From: Pseudopedobacter sp.
GTDB taxonomy: Bacteria > Bacteroidota > Bacteroidia > Sphingobacteriales > Sphingobacteriaceae
DNA length: 58,745 nucleotides
Assembly: GCA_014378105.1 (NCBI GenBank)
Contig: JACMOI010000075.1
Coordinates: 1-58,745, forward strand
Direction: 5' to 3'
Made by a program: the position numbers and the translations under genes. Below the pieces are notes generated by a model. It made no database searches and had not been told where the DNA came from. It saw only the letters and a list, made by a program, of their open reading frames with translations. Positions 17,603 to 27,501 of this stretch are shown one piece after another. Each line of letters starts with the position of its first letter. Position 1 is the first letter of the stretch.

Positions 17603-18322
17603 ATGAAAAAGCAGGAAATTATTTCATTTTTTGAAGATAAATATCAGTTAAATAAAGAGCAAAAACTTTATTTGACTATCCATGCAAAAAGATTTGAGGT
17701 GGTTTTATCACTCATCCAAAGTAAAAATTTTAATAAAATTCTGGATATCGGTCCGTCATTTTTAAGCGAGCTCCTTTATCAAAAATTCAAAAAGAATTTG
17801 AGTCTTTTAGGTTTTGATGGAAGCCAAAGTATTGGTGGCCATTTACCTGATTTAAAAATTTTTGAAAAAATAGATTTTATTCCTCAAGATCTAAATTTTT
17901 GGAATCATTCTCAAAATCAAATTTCTAATTTTGATTTAATTGTCTGTGGTGAGGTTTTAGAACATTTATACACTTCGCCCTCCATTTTATTTCAGAATTT
18001 CTATAAAAGTCTGAACAAAAATGGTCGTTTAATTATACAGACACCAAATGCTGTTACATTAAGGAAAAGAATTAAAATGTTGACAGGAATAAATCCATTT
18101 GAGATCCCAAGAGAAAATTTAAAAAATCCAGGACATTATAGAGAATATACCTTAAAAGAATTAATTCAACTTGGAAAAAGCAATAGTTTTTCAATCGATA
18201 AAATACTTATGGAGGAATATTTTGAATATCCTTCTACCTTATCCACTATCTATAGAACATTTAAAATATTCATTCCAAAATCTTTACGAACTGGCATTAC
18301 CATTGTATTTAAAAAATTATGA
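17603..18322 (+). CDS. Class I SAM-dependent methyltransferase
   Basis: A 239-residue soluble enzyme. Motif I is NKILDIGPSFLSELL (about 44-58), motif II is LLGFDGSQ, and motif IV is DLIVCGEVLEHLY (about 112-124), which is diagnostic of the Methyltransf_11/23 group. NGRLIIQTPN follows. The HYREYTLKEL segment is common in methyltransferases that act on lipids, quinones or sugars, but no substrate can be assigned. A near-match -7 box TACTTTCG lies just upstream. Its stop overlaps the start of the following thioesterase by four bases (ATGA), so the two are translationally coupled. Confidence 0.85.
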   Translation: MKKQEIISFFEDKYQLNKEQKLYLTIHAKRFEVVLSLIQSKNFNKILDIGPSFLSELLYQKFKKNLSLLGFDGSQSIGGHLPDLKIFEKIDFIPQDLNFWNHSQNQISNFDLIVCGEVLEHLYTSPSILFQNFYKSLNKNGRLIIQTPNAVTLRKRIKMLTGINPFEIPRENLKNPGHYREYTLKELIQLGKSNSFSIDKILMEEYFEYPSTLSTIYRTFKIFIPKSLRTGITIVFKKL

Positions 18323-18735
18323 CACCTAAATATTCGAGATTTGAAACCACACATAAAGTTAGACCTGATGATATTGATATGTTCAATCATGTCCATAATA
18401 GTATTTATTTAGATTATGTTCTTGCTGCCAGATATGAACAAATGGAATTGTTTTACGGAATGGCGATGGAGAAATTTCTTGAAATGGGTTTCGGTTGGGT
18501 AGTGAAATCCGTTCAAATAGATTATAAAAGACCCTTAGGATTAGGAGATACTTTCACCGTGAAAACAGGCATAATCAGCATTGAGCCTAAAGGTTGTCGG
18601 GTAACTTTTGAAATTATCAATCTAAAAACTAAAAAATTAAGTACAGATGGCTGGTTTGATTTTGTAATGATTGACTTAAAAACAGGTAAAGGAGTAAAAG
18701 TAAGCGACGAAATGATTGCTCAATACAGTATTTAG
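18319..18735 (+). CDS. Acyl-CoA thioesterase (4HBT hotdog fold)
   Basis: A 138-residue hotdog-fold protein. The N-terminal THKVRPDDIDMFNHVHNSIYL carries the 4-hydroxybenzoyl-CoA thioesterase signature, with Asp18 or Asp20 as candidate catalytic acid and the Asn-His pair next to it. YKRPLGLGDTFTVKT and GWFDFVMID complete the fold. It likely hydrolyses acyl-CoA or a similar thioester in the cytosol. Coupled to the upstream methyltransferase by an ATGA overlap, and its stop overlaps the convergent ddl stop by four bases. Substrate unknown. Confidence 0.88.
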   Translation: MTPKYSRFETTHKVRPDDIDMFNHVHNSIYLDYVLAARYEQMELFYGMAMEKFLEMGFGWVVKSVQIDYKRPLGLGDTFTVKTGIISIEPKGCRVTFEIINLKTKKLSTDGWFDFVMIDLKTGKGVKVSDEMIAQYSI

Positions 18736-19718
18736 ACCAAGGCCTCGTGAATGAGTAAAGAGTAAAAATCTTTCATATTCATTCCTGCTGCTTTAACTTG
18801 TTGAGGGATAATACTGTTAGTTGATTGTCCGGGAACGGTGTTAATTTCTATAAAGAAAAACTCTTCAGTAAAATCTTGTAAGATAAAATCAACTCTTACT
18901 ACGCCTTTGCAATTTAATTTTAAAAAAACTGCTTTTACAATCTCCCCTACTTTTATAGTTTGCTCTTCAGATAAATCTGCTGGCGTAGTTTCCTCAGTTA
19001 TTCCAGTGGTATATTTAGCCTCATAATCAAAAAACTCCTTTGACGATTTAATTTCAGTTATTGGCAAAACAATAACCTCGAAATGATGCTGATAAATTCC
19101 AACTGTGAATTCTCTTCCACGTATAAATTCTTCAACTAAAATCTGGCTATCCTCATCAAAAGCTTTATTTAATGCACTTTTTAAATCTCCCCAACCATTC
19201 ACTTTAGACATGCCTATACTACTTCCTCCGTTATTTGGCTTGATAAAAAGAGGTAATTTGAGTTGACTTTCAATCTCAGGTTGATTAGTCTCATCTTGCT
19301 TAAAAAGTTGTATAGAATTTGCAGTATTCAAGCCATTAATTCCTTGTACAACAGCTTTAGTGTATCCTTTATTCATGGTTAATGCCGAAGTTGTAGCATC
19401 ACAAGTTGTATAAGGAATTTTTAATAAGTCAAAATAACTTTGCATTTTACCATCTTCACCTGGGGAACCATGGATGATGATAAAAACCACATCGAAAATT
19501 ATTTTATGACCATGAATCGTCAAGCTAAAATCATTCTTATCAATCTCAATATTTTCTCTGTCAGAATGTTGATAAAACCAGCTTTCCTCCGTCACAATTA
19601 CTTTAAATACTTCAAATAAATTTCTATCCAACTGAGAATCTATTTGTTGTGCACTTTTTAAAGAAACTACAGATTCACCTGTAAAACCGCCAGCTAAAAG
19701 AGCAATATTTTTTTTCAT
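18732..19718 (-). CDS. ddl: D-alanine--D-alanine ligase
   Basis: Ddl joins two D-Ala using ATP to supply the terminal dipeptide of peptidoglycan precursors. The 328-residue protein has the N-terminal LLAGGFTGESVVSLKSA loop, IHGSPGEDGKMQ (about 83-94), and the ATP-grasp domain with KPNNGGSSIGMSKV and VEEFIRGREFTVGI. The C-terminal metal-binding region is RVDFIL ... FIEINTVPGQSTNSIIPQQ. The SxGEDG and EINTxPG signatures are intact. A -7 box TATCTTTG lies about 55 bases upstream. It faces away from the PASTA/mltG run, so a cell-wall gene set surrounds this intergenic region. Confidence 0.96.
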   Translation of the reverse strand: MKKNIALLAGGFTGESVVSLKSAQQIDSQLDRNLFEVFKVIVTEESWFYQHSDRENIEIDKNDFSLTIHGHKIIFDVVFIIIHGSPGEDGKMQSYFDLLKIPYTTCDATTSALTMNKGYTKAVVQGINGLNTANSIQLFKQDETNQPEIESQLKLPLFIKPNNGGSSIGMSKVNGWGDLKSALNKAFDEDSQILVEEFIRGREFTVGIYQHHFEVIVLPITEIKSSKEFFDYEAKYTTGITEETTPADLSEEQTIKVGEIVKAVFLKLNCKGVVRVDFILQDFTEEFFFIEINTVPGQSTNSIIPQQVKAAGMNMKDFYSLLIHEALV

Positions 19719-19772
19719 ATCATGGAAATTTTCATCAAATTAAATTTTAGGAGGTTACCCTAAATCATAATT

Positions 19773-19780
19773 CAAAGATA
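19773..19780 (-). promoter_or_regulatory. -7 box upstream of ddl
   Basis: The minus strand reads TATCTTTG, matching TAnnTTTG, 55 bases before the ddl ATG. No properly spaced -33 TTG was found. Confidence 0.4.
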
Positions 19781-19834
19781 TATTTAATCTTTAATTGAAT
19801 TTACGCTTTACAAATTTTATTAAACCAATTTCTT

Positions 19835-19842
19835 TAACTTTG
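19835..19842 (+). promoter_or_regulatory. -7 box that decides the PASTA gene start
   Basis: TAACTTTG matches TAnnTTTG. The first in-frame ATG (19844) is one base downstream and would fall at or before the transcription start, so the ATG at 19865 is preferred. Confidence 0.5.
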
Positions 19843-19864
19843 GATGTTTACATCAAAAATAGAT

Positions 19865-20632
19865 ATGAGTAAATTTTTTAAATATTTAGCCACTCCTGAC
19901 TTTAAAAGACAACTGATCATTGCCTTTTCCTCTATAATTATTATTGTCTTTATTTTATATATCAGCTTAAGATTTTATACTCGTCACGGAGAAGGTAAAC
20001 CAGTGCCTAATTTAAAAGGTTTAAGTGTAGAAAATGCTGTTAAATTACTAGAAGCTGAAGGTTTTAGGTACCAGATAGATTCTGTTTTTATTATGGATAA
20101 AAAACCTGGCTTGGTAACTGAACAAGATCCAGATCCGAACACCAATGTGAAGAAAAATCGGATGATTTATCTAACCATAATCAGCTCACAAACACCAGAT
20201 GTGAATTTTCCTGATATTGAAAATAAAACTTTAGTAGAGGCTAAAGCCATGTTAGAAAACTACGGCTTAAAATTAGGCGACACCACCTATAAATCTGATA
20301 TCGCCAGAGATGCTGTTTTGGGTTTTACTTACGTTGGAAGGTCGCTACAAATAGGTCAAAAAATACCAAAAGGCTCTAGAATTGATTTGGTTTTAGGCGA
20401 CGGTTATGGAGCGAGTGAGGTTGAATTACCTGATTTAAAAGGTTTAACACTTGAAGAAGCGATGTTCTCGCTAAAAGGGGCGTCACTAACTTTAGGAAAT
20501 ATCAGTTATGAAGGTGTGGTTAGAGATTCTTCAAAAGCCATCATCATCATGCAAATCCCAGCGATAGTTCCAGATTCTGTTGTGAAGGTGAATATTGGTT
20601 CGAGGATCAACCTAGTTTTATCTAACCAATAA
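19865..20632 (+). CDS. Membrane-anchored protein with three PASTA domains
   Basis: A 255-residue protein: a short cytoplasmic start, one membrane helix (IIIIVFILYISL, about 20-38), then three PASTA repeats outside. They begin at VPNLKGLSVENAVKLL, FPDIENKTLVEAKAML and LPDLKGLTLEEAMFSL, and each closes with a VNL- or IDLVL-type strand. PASTA domains bind peptidoglycan or beta-lactams and usually sit on Ser/Thr kinases or penicillin-binding proteins; here neither is attached. The neighbours ddl and mltG point to a cell-wall role, perhaps as sensor or scaffold, which is inference. The rhodanese gene begins two bases after its stop. Confidence 0.88.
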   Translation: MSKFFKYLATPDFKRQLIIAFSSIIIIVFILYISLRFYTRHGEGKPVPNLKGLSVENAVKLLEAEGFRYQIDSVFIMDKKPGLVTEQDPDPNTNVKKNRMIYLTIISSQTPDVNFPDIENKTLVEAKAMLENYGLKLGDTTYKSDIARDAVLGFTYVGRSLQIGQKIPKGSRIDLVLGDGYGASEVELPDLKGLTLEEAMFSLKGASLTLGNISYEGVVRDSSKAIIIMQIPAIVPDSVVKVNIGSRINLVLSNQ

Positions 20633-20634
20633 TT

Positions 20635-20940
20635 ATGGATGACATTAGTGTGGAAGAGTTCGCGAATTTAGTTACTCATAAAAACAACTTTAATTTATTG
20701 GATGTGAGAGAAAATCTAGAATATCATACCTTTAATGTCGGAGGTTTAAATATCCCTTTGGGCAAATTAACTACTGTTATTGAAAATGATGATTTAGATT
20801 TCACCATTGAAGATACTATTATTGTGATTTGTCAAAGAGGTTTAAGAAGTAAAACTGCTAAATTAATACTTGAAAATGCAGGTTATAAAAAAGTAAGAAA
20901 CCTGAGCGGAGGTTTAATTAAACTACAAAGAATATCTTAA
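20635..20940 (+). CDS. Rhodanese-like single-domain protein
   Basis: A 101-residue cytosolic protein that is a single rhodanese domain: LLDVRENLEYHTFNVGGLNIP near the start, then the active-site loop VICQRGLRSKTA with Cys 64 and the following RGxRS, and GYKKVRNLSGGL at the end. Such proteins carry a persulfide sulfur or bind a partner. It starts two bases after the PASTA gene and is most likely in the same operon. What it contributes to an otherwise envelope-related run is unclear. Length and active-site Cys are normal. Confidence 0.92.
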   Translation: MDDISVEEFANLVTHKNNFNLLDVRENLEYHTFNVGGLNIPLGKLTTVIENDDLDFTIEDTIIVICQRGLRSKTAKLILENAGYKKVRNLSGGLIKLQRIS

Positions 20941-21006
20941 ACCCGAAGTATTTTTAACAATCATTTACCTATTAAAGCGTTTCTAAAAAAAATATTATTA
21001 AAATTC

Positions 21007-22059
21007 ATGAATCCCCCTAAAAAGAAAAGTCAATTTGGCAAAATAGCATTGATATTATTAGCGATTCTGGTTATTGCTAGTGTAGTCATTTTACCAGGTG
21101 TGTATAAAAAATACATTAAGGCAAATACTAATGTATCCAAAAAAACATATTTATATATCCCTAGTAAAGCTTCTTATCATGATGTTTTAGACTCTATTAA
21201 TAAAAATCATTTATTGATAAATGAAACTTCGTTTTTAAGTTTAGCAAAAGATAGAAAACTAGAAACTAGATTTAAATCAGGTAAATATCCTATTGAAAAA
21301 GGGATGAATAATAGGCAAATCTTAAACATGATTATAGCAGGAAATCAAGAACCTATTACATTATCTTTTAGAAATATTCGATTGAAAGAAAATTTCGCAG
21401 GTATTGCGGCTAAAAAGTTAGAATTTGACTCGCTGAGCCTTATTAACCTGTTAGATTCTGCTTCTTTTATTGAGAAATATGGTTTCACAAAGGATAATAT
21501 GTATACCATGTTTATTCCGAACTCTTATGAGATGTATTGGAATATTTCTGCGGAAGATTTCTTTATAAGAATGAATAAAGAGTATCAAAAATTTTGGACA
21601 AAAGATAGGTTAGCAAAAGCCGAAAAATTAAATTTAACACCGCAAAAAGTCGCTATTCTAGCTTCAATTGTCGATGGGGAAGCTTTAATGGATAAAGAAA
21701 TGCCAATTATAGCGGGACTATATTTAAACCGATTAGATAAAGGAATCAAATTAGAAGCTGATCCAACAGTAATTTTTGCAAATAATGATTTCACTATCCG
21801 CAGAGTACTTTTCAAACATTTAAGAAAAGAATCTCCTTACAATACTTATATCCACACTGGTTTACCTCCAGGACCTATCATGATGCCTTCCATCAAAGCG
21901 ATTGATGCTGTCTTAAATCCTGAAAATCATAACTATATCTACATGTGCGCAAAAGAAGATTTTTCTGGTTATCATAATTTTTCATCTACTTTGTCTGAAC
22001 ATGTGGCAAACGCTAAAAAGTTTCAGGCGGCGCTAAATGCAAGAAATATCAAAAAATAA
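21007..22059 (+). CDS. mltG: Endolytic transglycosylase MltG
   Basis: MltG cleaves nascent peptidoglycan strands at the inner membrane and helps set glycan length. The 350-residue protein has one N-terminal membrane helix (IALILLAILVIASVVILPG, 13-31), a LysM-like region, and the YceG catalytic domain. That domain has FIPNSYEMYW (169-178), ILASIVDGEALM (about 217-228, with Glu225 as probable catalytic acid), YLNRLDKGIKLEADPTVIFA and YNTYIHTGLPPGPI, the substrate loop. In the same orientation as the PASTA and rhodanese genes after a 66-base gap, and three bases before a thioesterase gene. Confidence 0.94.
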   Translation: MNPPKKKSQFGKIALILLAILVIASVVILPGVYKKYIKANTNVSKKTYLYIPSKASYHDVLDSINKNHLLINETSFLSLAKDRKLETRFKSGKYPIEKGMNNRQILNMIIAGNQEPITLSFRNIRLKENFAGIAAKKLEFDSLSLINLLDSASFIEKYGFTKDNMYTMFIPNSYEMYWNISAEDFFIRMNKEYQKFWTKDRLAKAEKLNLTPQKVAILASIVDGEALMDKEMPIIAGLYLNRLDKGIKLEADPTVIFANNDFTIRRVLFKHLRKESPYNTYIHTGLPPGPIMMPSIKAIDAVLNPENHNYIYMCAKEDFSGYHNFSSTLSEHVANAKKFQAALNARNIKK

Positions 22060-22062
22060 GAC

Positions 22063-22479
22063 ATGTTTGTTTTTGAGACAAAAATAAGGGTTAGATATGC
22101 TGATACAGATCAAATGGGATACATGTATTATGGTAATTATGCGGCATTTTATGAAGTAGCCCGTACCGAAATGTTACGAAGTTTGGGGATGTCTTATAAG
22201 TCTATGGAGTTGGATGGCGTAATGATGCCAGTTTCAGAGCTTAAATCAAAATATATTAAACCTGCGCTATATGATGAAGAAATAAAAATCAAAGTCACTA
22301 TTGAACAAAGGCCTGCTGTTCGCATCATTTTTAAATATGAGTTGTTTAACCAGGGAAATGAATTGATTAACGTTGGCGAAACCACCCTTGTTTTTGTTGA
22401 TATGAAAAAAAATAGACCTTGCTTAGCGCCTAAAAACTTTCAGGATAAGATTAATATATATTTTTCTAACTTAGAATAA
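22063..22479 (+). CDS. YbgC/FadM-type acyl-CoA thioesterase
   Basis: A 138-residue hotdog protein with the YbgC signature RVRYADTDQMGYMYYGNYAA (about 8-27), where Asp in DQMG is the catalytic acid, followed by FYEVARTEMLRSLG and RPAVRIIFKYELFN. It probably hydrolyses short or branched acyl-CoA. In Proteobacteria ybgC sits with tol-pal; here it sits between mltG (three-base gap) and a YihY-type membrane protein (one-base overlap). This is the second hotdog thioesterase within 4 kb, but the two are in different subfamilies. Confidence 0.92.
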   Translation: MFVFETKIRVRYADTDQMGYMYYGNYAAFYEVARTEMLRSLGMSYKSMELDGVMMPVSELKSKYIKPALYDEEIKIKVTIEQRPAVRIIFKYELFNQGNELINVGETTLVFVDMKKNRPCLAPKNFQDKINIYFSNLE

Positions 22480-23480
22480 TGACTTGGCTAAATAAATTCT
22501 TATTAAGATTCAGATTTTATCGTCATTTTATTGAATGGACAAAATTTATCATTCTTCCAGGGTTTAGCCCATTACCATTACACACCGTTGCTTTATTTTT
22601 CTTTCAGGAGATTAAAAAAGATTCTTTAGTCAATAAAGCATCTTCTTTAGCTTATAATTTTATGATGGCGATATTTCCGTCTATCATATTTTTTTTTACA
22701 CTAATACCATATATCCCTATAAAGAATTTTCAAAACCAATTAATGGCTTTGATATCCCTTCTTCTACCCGAAAATGCTTATCTAGCTTTTGAAGCTACAT
22801 TAGAGGATATTGTTAAAAATCAAAATGGAAAGTTGCTTTCATTAGGTTTCGTTTTAGCTTTATTTTTTGCTACAAATGGGATACATACATTGATGCAAGC
22901 ATTTAACAGATCATCTTTAATTGTCGAGACAAGAACCTGGTTAAGACAACGAATTGTTGCTTTAAACCTAACCCTTTTAACACTTTTTTCTTTAATTATA
23001 GGAGTAACTGTGCTAGTGATAGGTGAATTTGTGATCACTTTTATTAAAGATGAATTAGCCTTTAAAGATGGTAAATTTTGGATTTACCTAATCGCTATTA
23101 CTCGATGGATTATCATCATTATTGTTTATTTTGTCACCACTTCAATATTGTACAGATATGGTCCCGCAAACGCTAAAAAATGGAAGTTTTTTAGTCCAGG
23201 ATCGTGGTTTGCAACCCTATTAGCCGTACTAACTTCAATAGGTTTTACCTATTATATTAACAATTTTGGTGCTTATAATAAGCTTTACGGTTCTATTGGT
23301 ACTTTATTAGTGGTTATGCTTTGGCTTTATTTAAACTCTTTGATTCTTTTAATTGGATTTGAATTAAATGCAAGTTTAGAACTTTCTAAAAGAAGTATTA
23401 AAATTGTAAAACCAAGATTTAATACTTTTAAGGATGACACCGTTGAGCAGGTCTTGATGAGCAAAAAAAAATCCCCCTAA
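22479..23480 (+). CDS. YihY/BrkB-family integral membrane protein
   Basis: A 333-residue inner-membrane protein with about six helices. Family landmarks include SLAYNFMMAIFPSIIFFFTL, the LPENAYLAFEATLEDIVKN region, ALFFATNGIHTLMQAFNRS, and YGSIGTLLVVMLWLYLNSLI near the end. Once annotated as ribonuclease BN, the family is now simply YihY; its function is not settled. The start overlaps the thioesterase stop by one base (TAATG). The 3' end of the coding sequence is embedded in the hairpin that terminates the convergent TPR gene. Confidence 0.9.
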   Translation: MTWLNKFLLRFRFYRHFIEWTKFIILPGFSPLPLHTVALFFFQEIKKDSLVNKASSLAYNFMMAIFPSIIFFFTLIPYIPIKNFQNQLMALISLLLPENAYLAFEATLEDIVKNQNGKLLSLGFVLALFFATNGIHTLMQAFNRSSLIVETRTWLRQRIVALNLTLLTLFSLIIGVTVLVIGEFVITFIKDELAFKDGKFWIYLIAITRWIIIIIVYFVTTSILYRYGPANAKKWKFFSPGSWFATLLAVLTSIGFTYYINNFGAYNKLYGSIGTLLVVMLWLYLNSLILLIGFELNASLELSKRSIKIVKPRFNTFKDDTVEQVLMSKKKSP

Positions 23481-23498
23481 TTTTTTACTAGGAGGATT
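23462..23498 (-). terminator. Terminator of the TPR gene, inside the yihY 3' end
   Basis: Read on the minus strand, AATCCTCCTA, a ten-base-class loop, then a one-mismatch complement and a run of T (the A run at 23463-23471). It lies 22 bases past the TPR stop and overlaps the last codons of the convergent yihY. Confidence 0.75.
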
Positions 23499-23520
23499 CT
23501 CTCATTAATTTAATTAAATA

Positions 23521-24699
23521 TTATAATCCGTCTAAAACTTTTTTAACTTCAGCAGCTTTATCCAATTTATTTAACTTAACATATACTTCTCGCAAGGTGG
23601 TTAATGTACTTGTATCTTTAGGACTTAGCTCTCTAGCTTTTTCTAGAAGAGGTAAAGCATTAGATAATTCATTATCAAATTTCTTCTTTAACTCATTATA
23701 CTTTGCTTCTGAAGATTTATTATTTGGTAATTTATTAGCTTCATTGATGTAATTATTCCCTCTATCAATATAAATCACCGCTAAATTATAAATCGCATCC
23801 GTGTAATTAGGGTCAATTTCTAAAGCTTTCTTGTATGATTCTTCAGCTTTATCTTTCTGACTATTTGCAGAATAAGCTATACCCGCAACAAAAAGTAGCG
23901 TTTTGTTTTTTGGATCCTTTTTAATCGCATTCTCAATTTTCATGATCTGCTTTGCTGCCTGACCTCTATTTAAATAAATATTTAATTCATCATAAATTAA
24001 AGTCAAGTACTCAGGATGTTTCACTCTTCCTTCTTCGATAATTTTCAAAGCACTTGTGGTATCTGTTTTATTTAAATAAACAGTAGCCAATTCATGATAA
24101 AGACTTGGATTTTTAGGGTTTATTTCAATTGTTCTCCCATAATATTTGGCTGCCTCATCATACATTTGCGCACTATTTGCAGCAATTGCAGTGTATAAAG
24201 AAAATAATGAATCGGTAGGCATGATATCAGAAATGAATTTGAAAGATTTATAAGCTTCCTTAAAGTCTTTTTGATTAAAAGCGGCTACACCTTTATTCTG
24301 CATCATGATCGCTAAATTCTTTTCGGCACTTTCAATCGTTTTTGCATTCTCTTTTGATACATCTAATTGTTTAGCTTTTGTGATAGATTCTTGAGCTGTG
24401 ACAAAAGATGAGCTAGCATTAGCTTTATTTACAGTGTCAGTAACAGCAATTGACGAATATATTAAGGCTCTGTATGCCCATAATTCAGCATCATCTTTGC
24501 TTTTATCATTAGTTATTGCTGCATCAGCAGATTTTTTTGCTAAATCTAAAACTTCCAATTGTTTATTCATTGGACTTTTAGTTTGCATACCTACTTCATA
24601 TAAAGCGTAATTATTTTTCGCGTTCTTTATTTCGCTTTTTTGTGCCAGAGCCACAAAAAAGAAAGAAAGCATGATTAAACTTAGAATTGTCTTTTTCAT
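23521..24699 (-). CDS. Exported TPR-repeat protein
   Basis: A 392-residue protein with a cleavable signal peptide (about 1-19, ending ALAQ) and TPR helices over most of the rest. The clearest repeats are ALFVAGIAYSANSQKDK-like units near residues 265-310, ending KKALEIDPNYTDAIYNLAVI. Such periplasmic TPR proteins mediate protein-protein contacts; no specific role is visible. It lies 39 bases after gyrA on the same strand and has its own terminator, so it is probably co-transcribed with or reads through from gyrA. The last 100 residues are Lys-rich with a coiled-coil look. Confidence 0.85.
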   Translation of the reverse strand: MKKTILSLIMLSFFFVALAQKSEIKNAKNNYALYEVGMQTKSPMNKQLEVLDLAKKSADAAITNDKSKDDAELWAYRALIYSSIAVTDTVNKANASSSFVTAQESITKAKQLDVSKENAKTIESAEKNLAIMMQNKGVAAFNQKDFKEAYKSFKFISDIMPTDSLFSLYTAIAANSAQMYDEAAKYYGRTIEINPKNPSLYHELATVYLNKTDTTSALKIIEEGRVKHPEYLTLIYDELNIYLNRGQAAKQIMKIENAIKKDPKNKTLLFVAGIAYSANSQKDKAEESYKKALEIDPNYTDAIYNLAVIYIDRGNNYINEANKLPNNKSSEAKYNELKKKFDNELSNALPLLEKARELSPKDTSTLTTLREVYVKLNKLDKAAEVKKVLDGL

Positions 24700-24738
24700 T
24701 CTTAACCTTTTTGTTTGTTGTTAGTTTATAATTTGTTT

Positions 24739-27339
24739 TTAGTCTTCTTTTTGTTCCTCTGAATCAACATCACCCTCATTTGGAGGAGTTGTGTCGTCTT
24801 CTTCTGTCTCTTCTGGCGCTGCTTCTAGCACTTCACCATCTGTCACAATTACATCTGTATCTAATTCTTCTTCCTCGTCATGCTCTACTTTAGCTACTGA
24901 AGCAATTTCATCGTTACCTTTTAAAGTTATCAATCTAACTCCTTGCGTAGCTCTTCCCATTACTCGTAAATTGCTCATTGCAATTCTGATCACAATACCA
25001 GAACGATTGATAATCATTAAATCGTCCTTATCAGTTACATCTTTAATGGAAACCAAGTGACCGGTTTTTTCAGTCACATTAATAGTTTTTACTCCTTTTC
25101 CTCCACGGTTAGTAACGCGATAATCATCGACATCAGTACGTTTACCGTAACCTTTTTCTGAAACCACTAAAATAGTACTTTCATTCGACTCAACACTAAT
25201 CATACCAATAACTTCATCATTAGGACCTGAAAGCGTGATTCCTCTAACCCCTGTTGCTGTTCTTCCCATCGGACGAACTTTAGATTCGTTAAATCTTATT
25301 GCTCTACCAGAACGTAAGGCCATAACAATTTCTGATGTCCCTGAAGTTAAGTTTGCTTCTAATAACTCATCACCTTCATTGATATTAATCGCATTAATAC
25401 CATTTGCTCTCGGACGGCTATATGCTTCTAGCGTAGTTTTCTTAATGGTACCTTTCTTGGTACACATAATGATGCAGTTATTCTCTAAATATTCCTTGTC
25501 TTTTAGATTAACTACCTTTATGTATGCTCTAATTTTTTCTTCTTTTTCAATATTAATGATATTCTGCAGGGCTCGTCCTTTACTGGTACGACTTCCCTCT
25601 GGAATTTCAAATACCCTCAACCAATAACATTTACCTTTATCAGTAAAGAATAATAGGTAATTATGATTCGACGCAATGAAAATATGCTCAATAAAATCTT
25701 CGTCTCTAGAGTTAGACCCAATACTTCCTTTACCACCCCTACCTTGTGTGCGGTATTCGGTTAAAGGCGTTCTTTTGATATAACCTTCTCTAGAAATGGT
25801 GATTACCACATCCTCATCTTCAATGAAATCTTCCGTCATCATTTCTGCTGCCGAATGAACAATTTGTGTTCTACGCTCATCGCCGTATTTCTCTTTCATC
25901 TCCAACAATTCGTCTTTGATAATCTGCATTCTTAAACCCTCATCATTTAAGATAGAATTTAAGTACTCGATGGTTTTCATCAACTCCGCATACTCGTCTT
26001 TAATCTTGTCTCTTTCTAAGCCAGTTAAACGACGAAGCGTCATATCTAAAATTGCTCTAGCTTGTATGTCTGATAAACCAAAAGAGGCAATTAATCCTTC
26101 TCTTGCTTCATCAGGAGTTTGAGAAGCTCTGATTAATTTAATTACCTCGTCTATATGATCTAAAGCAATCAATAAACCTTCTAAAATATGAGCTCTCTTT
26201 TCGGCTTCTGCTAATTCAAATTTGGTTCTACGTACCACCACTTCATGACGGTGTTCCACAAAATGACGAATCAAATCTTTTAGATTTAACATCATCGGAC
26301 GACCTTTAACCAAGGCAATGTTATTTACACTGAACGAGGTTTGTAAGGCCGTATGTTTATAAAGGTTGTTTAAAACGATAGCTGCATTGGCATCACGCTT
26401 AATTTCGTAAACCACACGCATACCGTCTCTATCGCTTTCATCCCTGATTTCAGAAATACCTTCAATTTTTTTATCGTTAACCAAATCAGCAGTACGCTCA
26501 ATCATCATGGCTTTATTTACCTGATAAGGTATTTCGCTCACAATAATTCGTTCTCTATCATTTGGCAAAGTTTCAATCTCGGCAACGCCTCGCATCATAA
26601 TACGCCCGCGGCCAGTTTCAAAAGCATCTTTAACACCTTCATAGCCATAAATAATGCCCCCAGTAGGAAAATCTGGAGCTTTCACATATTGCATTAATTC
26701 GGGAATTTCAATATCATTATTATCAATGTAAGCCATGATCCCATCAATACACTCCGTCAAATTATGAGGAGCCATATTAGTAGCCATCCCTACCGCAATA
26801 CCACTACCCCCATTAACCAAAAGATTTGGAAATTTAGAAGGTAAAACGGTTGGCTCCTGTAAAGAATCATCAAAATTTAATCGATAATCGATGGTATCCT
26901 TGTTAATATCGGCTAACATTTCTTCGGCCATTTTCTTAAAACGGGCCTCTGTATAACGCATGGCTGCTGGCGAGTCACCATCAATAGACCCAAAGTTACC
27001 TTGCCCGTCCACTAATGGATAACGCAAGCTCCAAGGTTGTGCCATACGCACCATGGTATCATAGACAGAACTATCACCATGTGGGTGATACTTACCTAAA
27101 ACCTCACCTACAATACGGGCTGATTTTTTATACGGTTTATTACTGGCCAAACCTAAATCTAACATGCCGTATAAAACCCTTCTGTGTACTGGTTTTAATC
27201 CGTCCCTTACATCTGGCAAAGCCCTCGAAACAATCACCGACATCGAATAATCGATGTATGCCGATTTCATTTCGTCTTCTATATTTATTTTGATGATTTT
27301 GTCGTGTTGTGCTTCGTTTTGATCGTTTTCTTCAGCCAT
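24739..27339 (-). CDS. gyrA: DNA gyrase subunit A
   Basis: The DNA-breaking and rejoining subunit of gyrase. The 866-residue protein has the winged-helix core with [18 protein letters not shown] (85-102) and the catalytic Tyr129 in [10 protein letters not shown]. Ser90 and Asp94, equivalent to E. coli Ser83 and Asp87 in the quinolone-resistance region, have the sensitive-type residues. The C-terminal beta-pinwheel begins after the GyrA box QGRGGKG and contains repeated RxxGRxTxGVRxITL blades. A highly acidic tail of about 45 residues follows, as in other Bacteroidota. gyrB is not nearby. The promoter must lie in the repeat-rich gap upstream. Confidence 0.98.
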   Translation of the reverse strand: MAEENDQNEAQHDKIIKINIEDEMKSAYIDYSMSVIVSRALPDVRDGLKPVHRRVLYGMLDLGLASNKPYKKSARIVGEVLGKYHPHGDSSVYDTMVRMAQPWSLRYPLVDGQGNFGSIDGDSPAAMRYTEARFKKMAEEMLADINKDTIDYRLNFDDSLQEPTVLPSKFPNLLVNGGSGIAVGMATNMAPHNLTECIDGIMAYIDNNDIEIPELMQYVKAPDFPTGGIIYGYEGVKDAFETGRGRIMMRGVAEIETLPNDRERIIVSEIPYQVNKAMMIERTADLVNDKKIEGISEIRDESDRDGMRVVYEIKRDANAAIVLNNLYKHTALQTSFSVNNIALVKGRPMMLNLKDLIRHFVEHRHEVVVRRTKFELAEAEKRAHILEGLLIALDHIDEVIKLIRASQTPDEAREGLIASFGLSDIQARAILDMTLRRLTGLERDKIKDEYAELMKTIEYLNSILNDEGLRMQIIKDELLEMKEKYGDERRTQIVHSAAEMMTEDFIEDEDVVITISREGYIKRTPLTEYRTQGRGGKGSIGSNSRDEDFIEHIFIASNHNYLLFFTDKGKCYWLRVFEIPEGSRTSKGRALQNIINIEKEEKIRAYIKVVNLKDKEYLENNCIIMCTKKGTIKKTTLEAYSRPRANGINAININEGDELLEANLTSGTSEIVMALRSGRAIRFNESKVRPMGRTATGVRGITLSGPNDEVIGMISVESNESTILVVSEKGYGKRTDVDDYRVTNRGGKGVKTINVTEKTGHLVSIKDVTDKDDLMIINRSGIVIRIAMSNLRVMGRATQGVRLITLKGNDEIASVAKVEHDEEEELDTDVIVTDGEVLEAAPEETEEDDTTPPNEGDVDSEEQKED

Positions 27340-27501
27340 AATTTAATTTAATCAATGCTTGGATTTCACCTCTAAAAAAGTGTCTCGCGAAGTTAACAAA
27401 TTCAAGCTAATTGACACCGTATGAAATGAAATTTTTCAGCTAAAGGAAGGTTTTACGCACATTTTTAAGAAAGTGAAGGGCTATTCGCACTTCGGAAACC
27501 A

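Noticed and set aside
24791-25627. Plus-strand ORFs opposite the 3' half of gyrA
   Set aside because: They are antisense shadows of a confident gyrA frame, rich in Ser/Ile/Leu with no recognisable domain.
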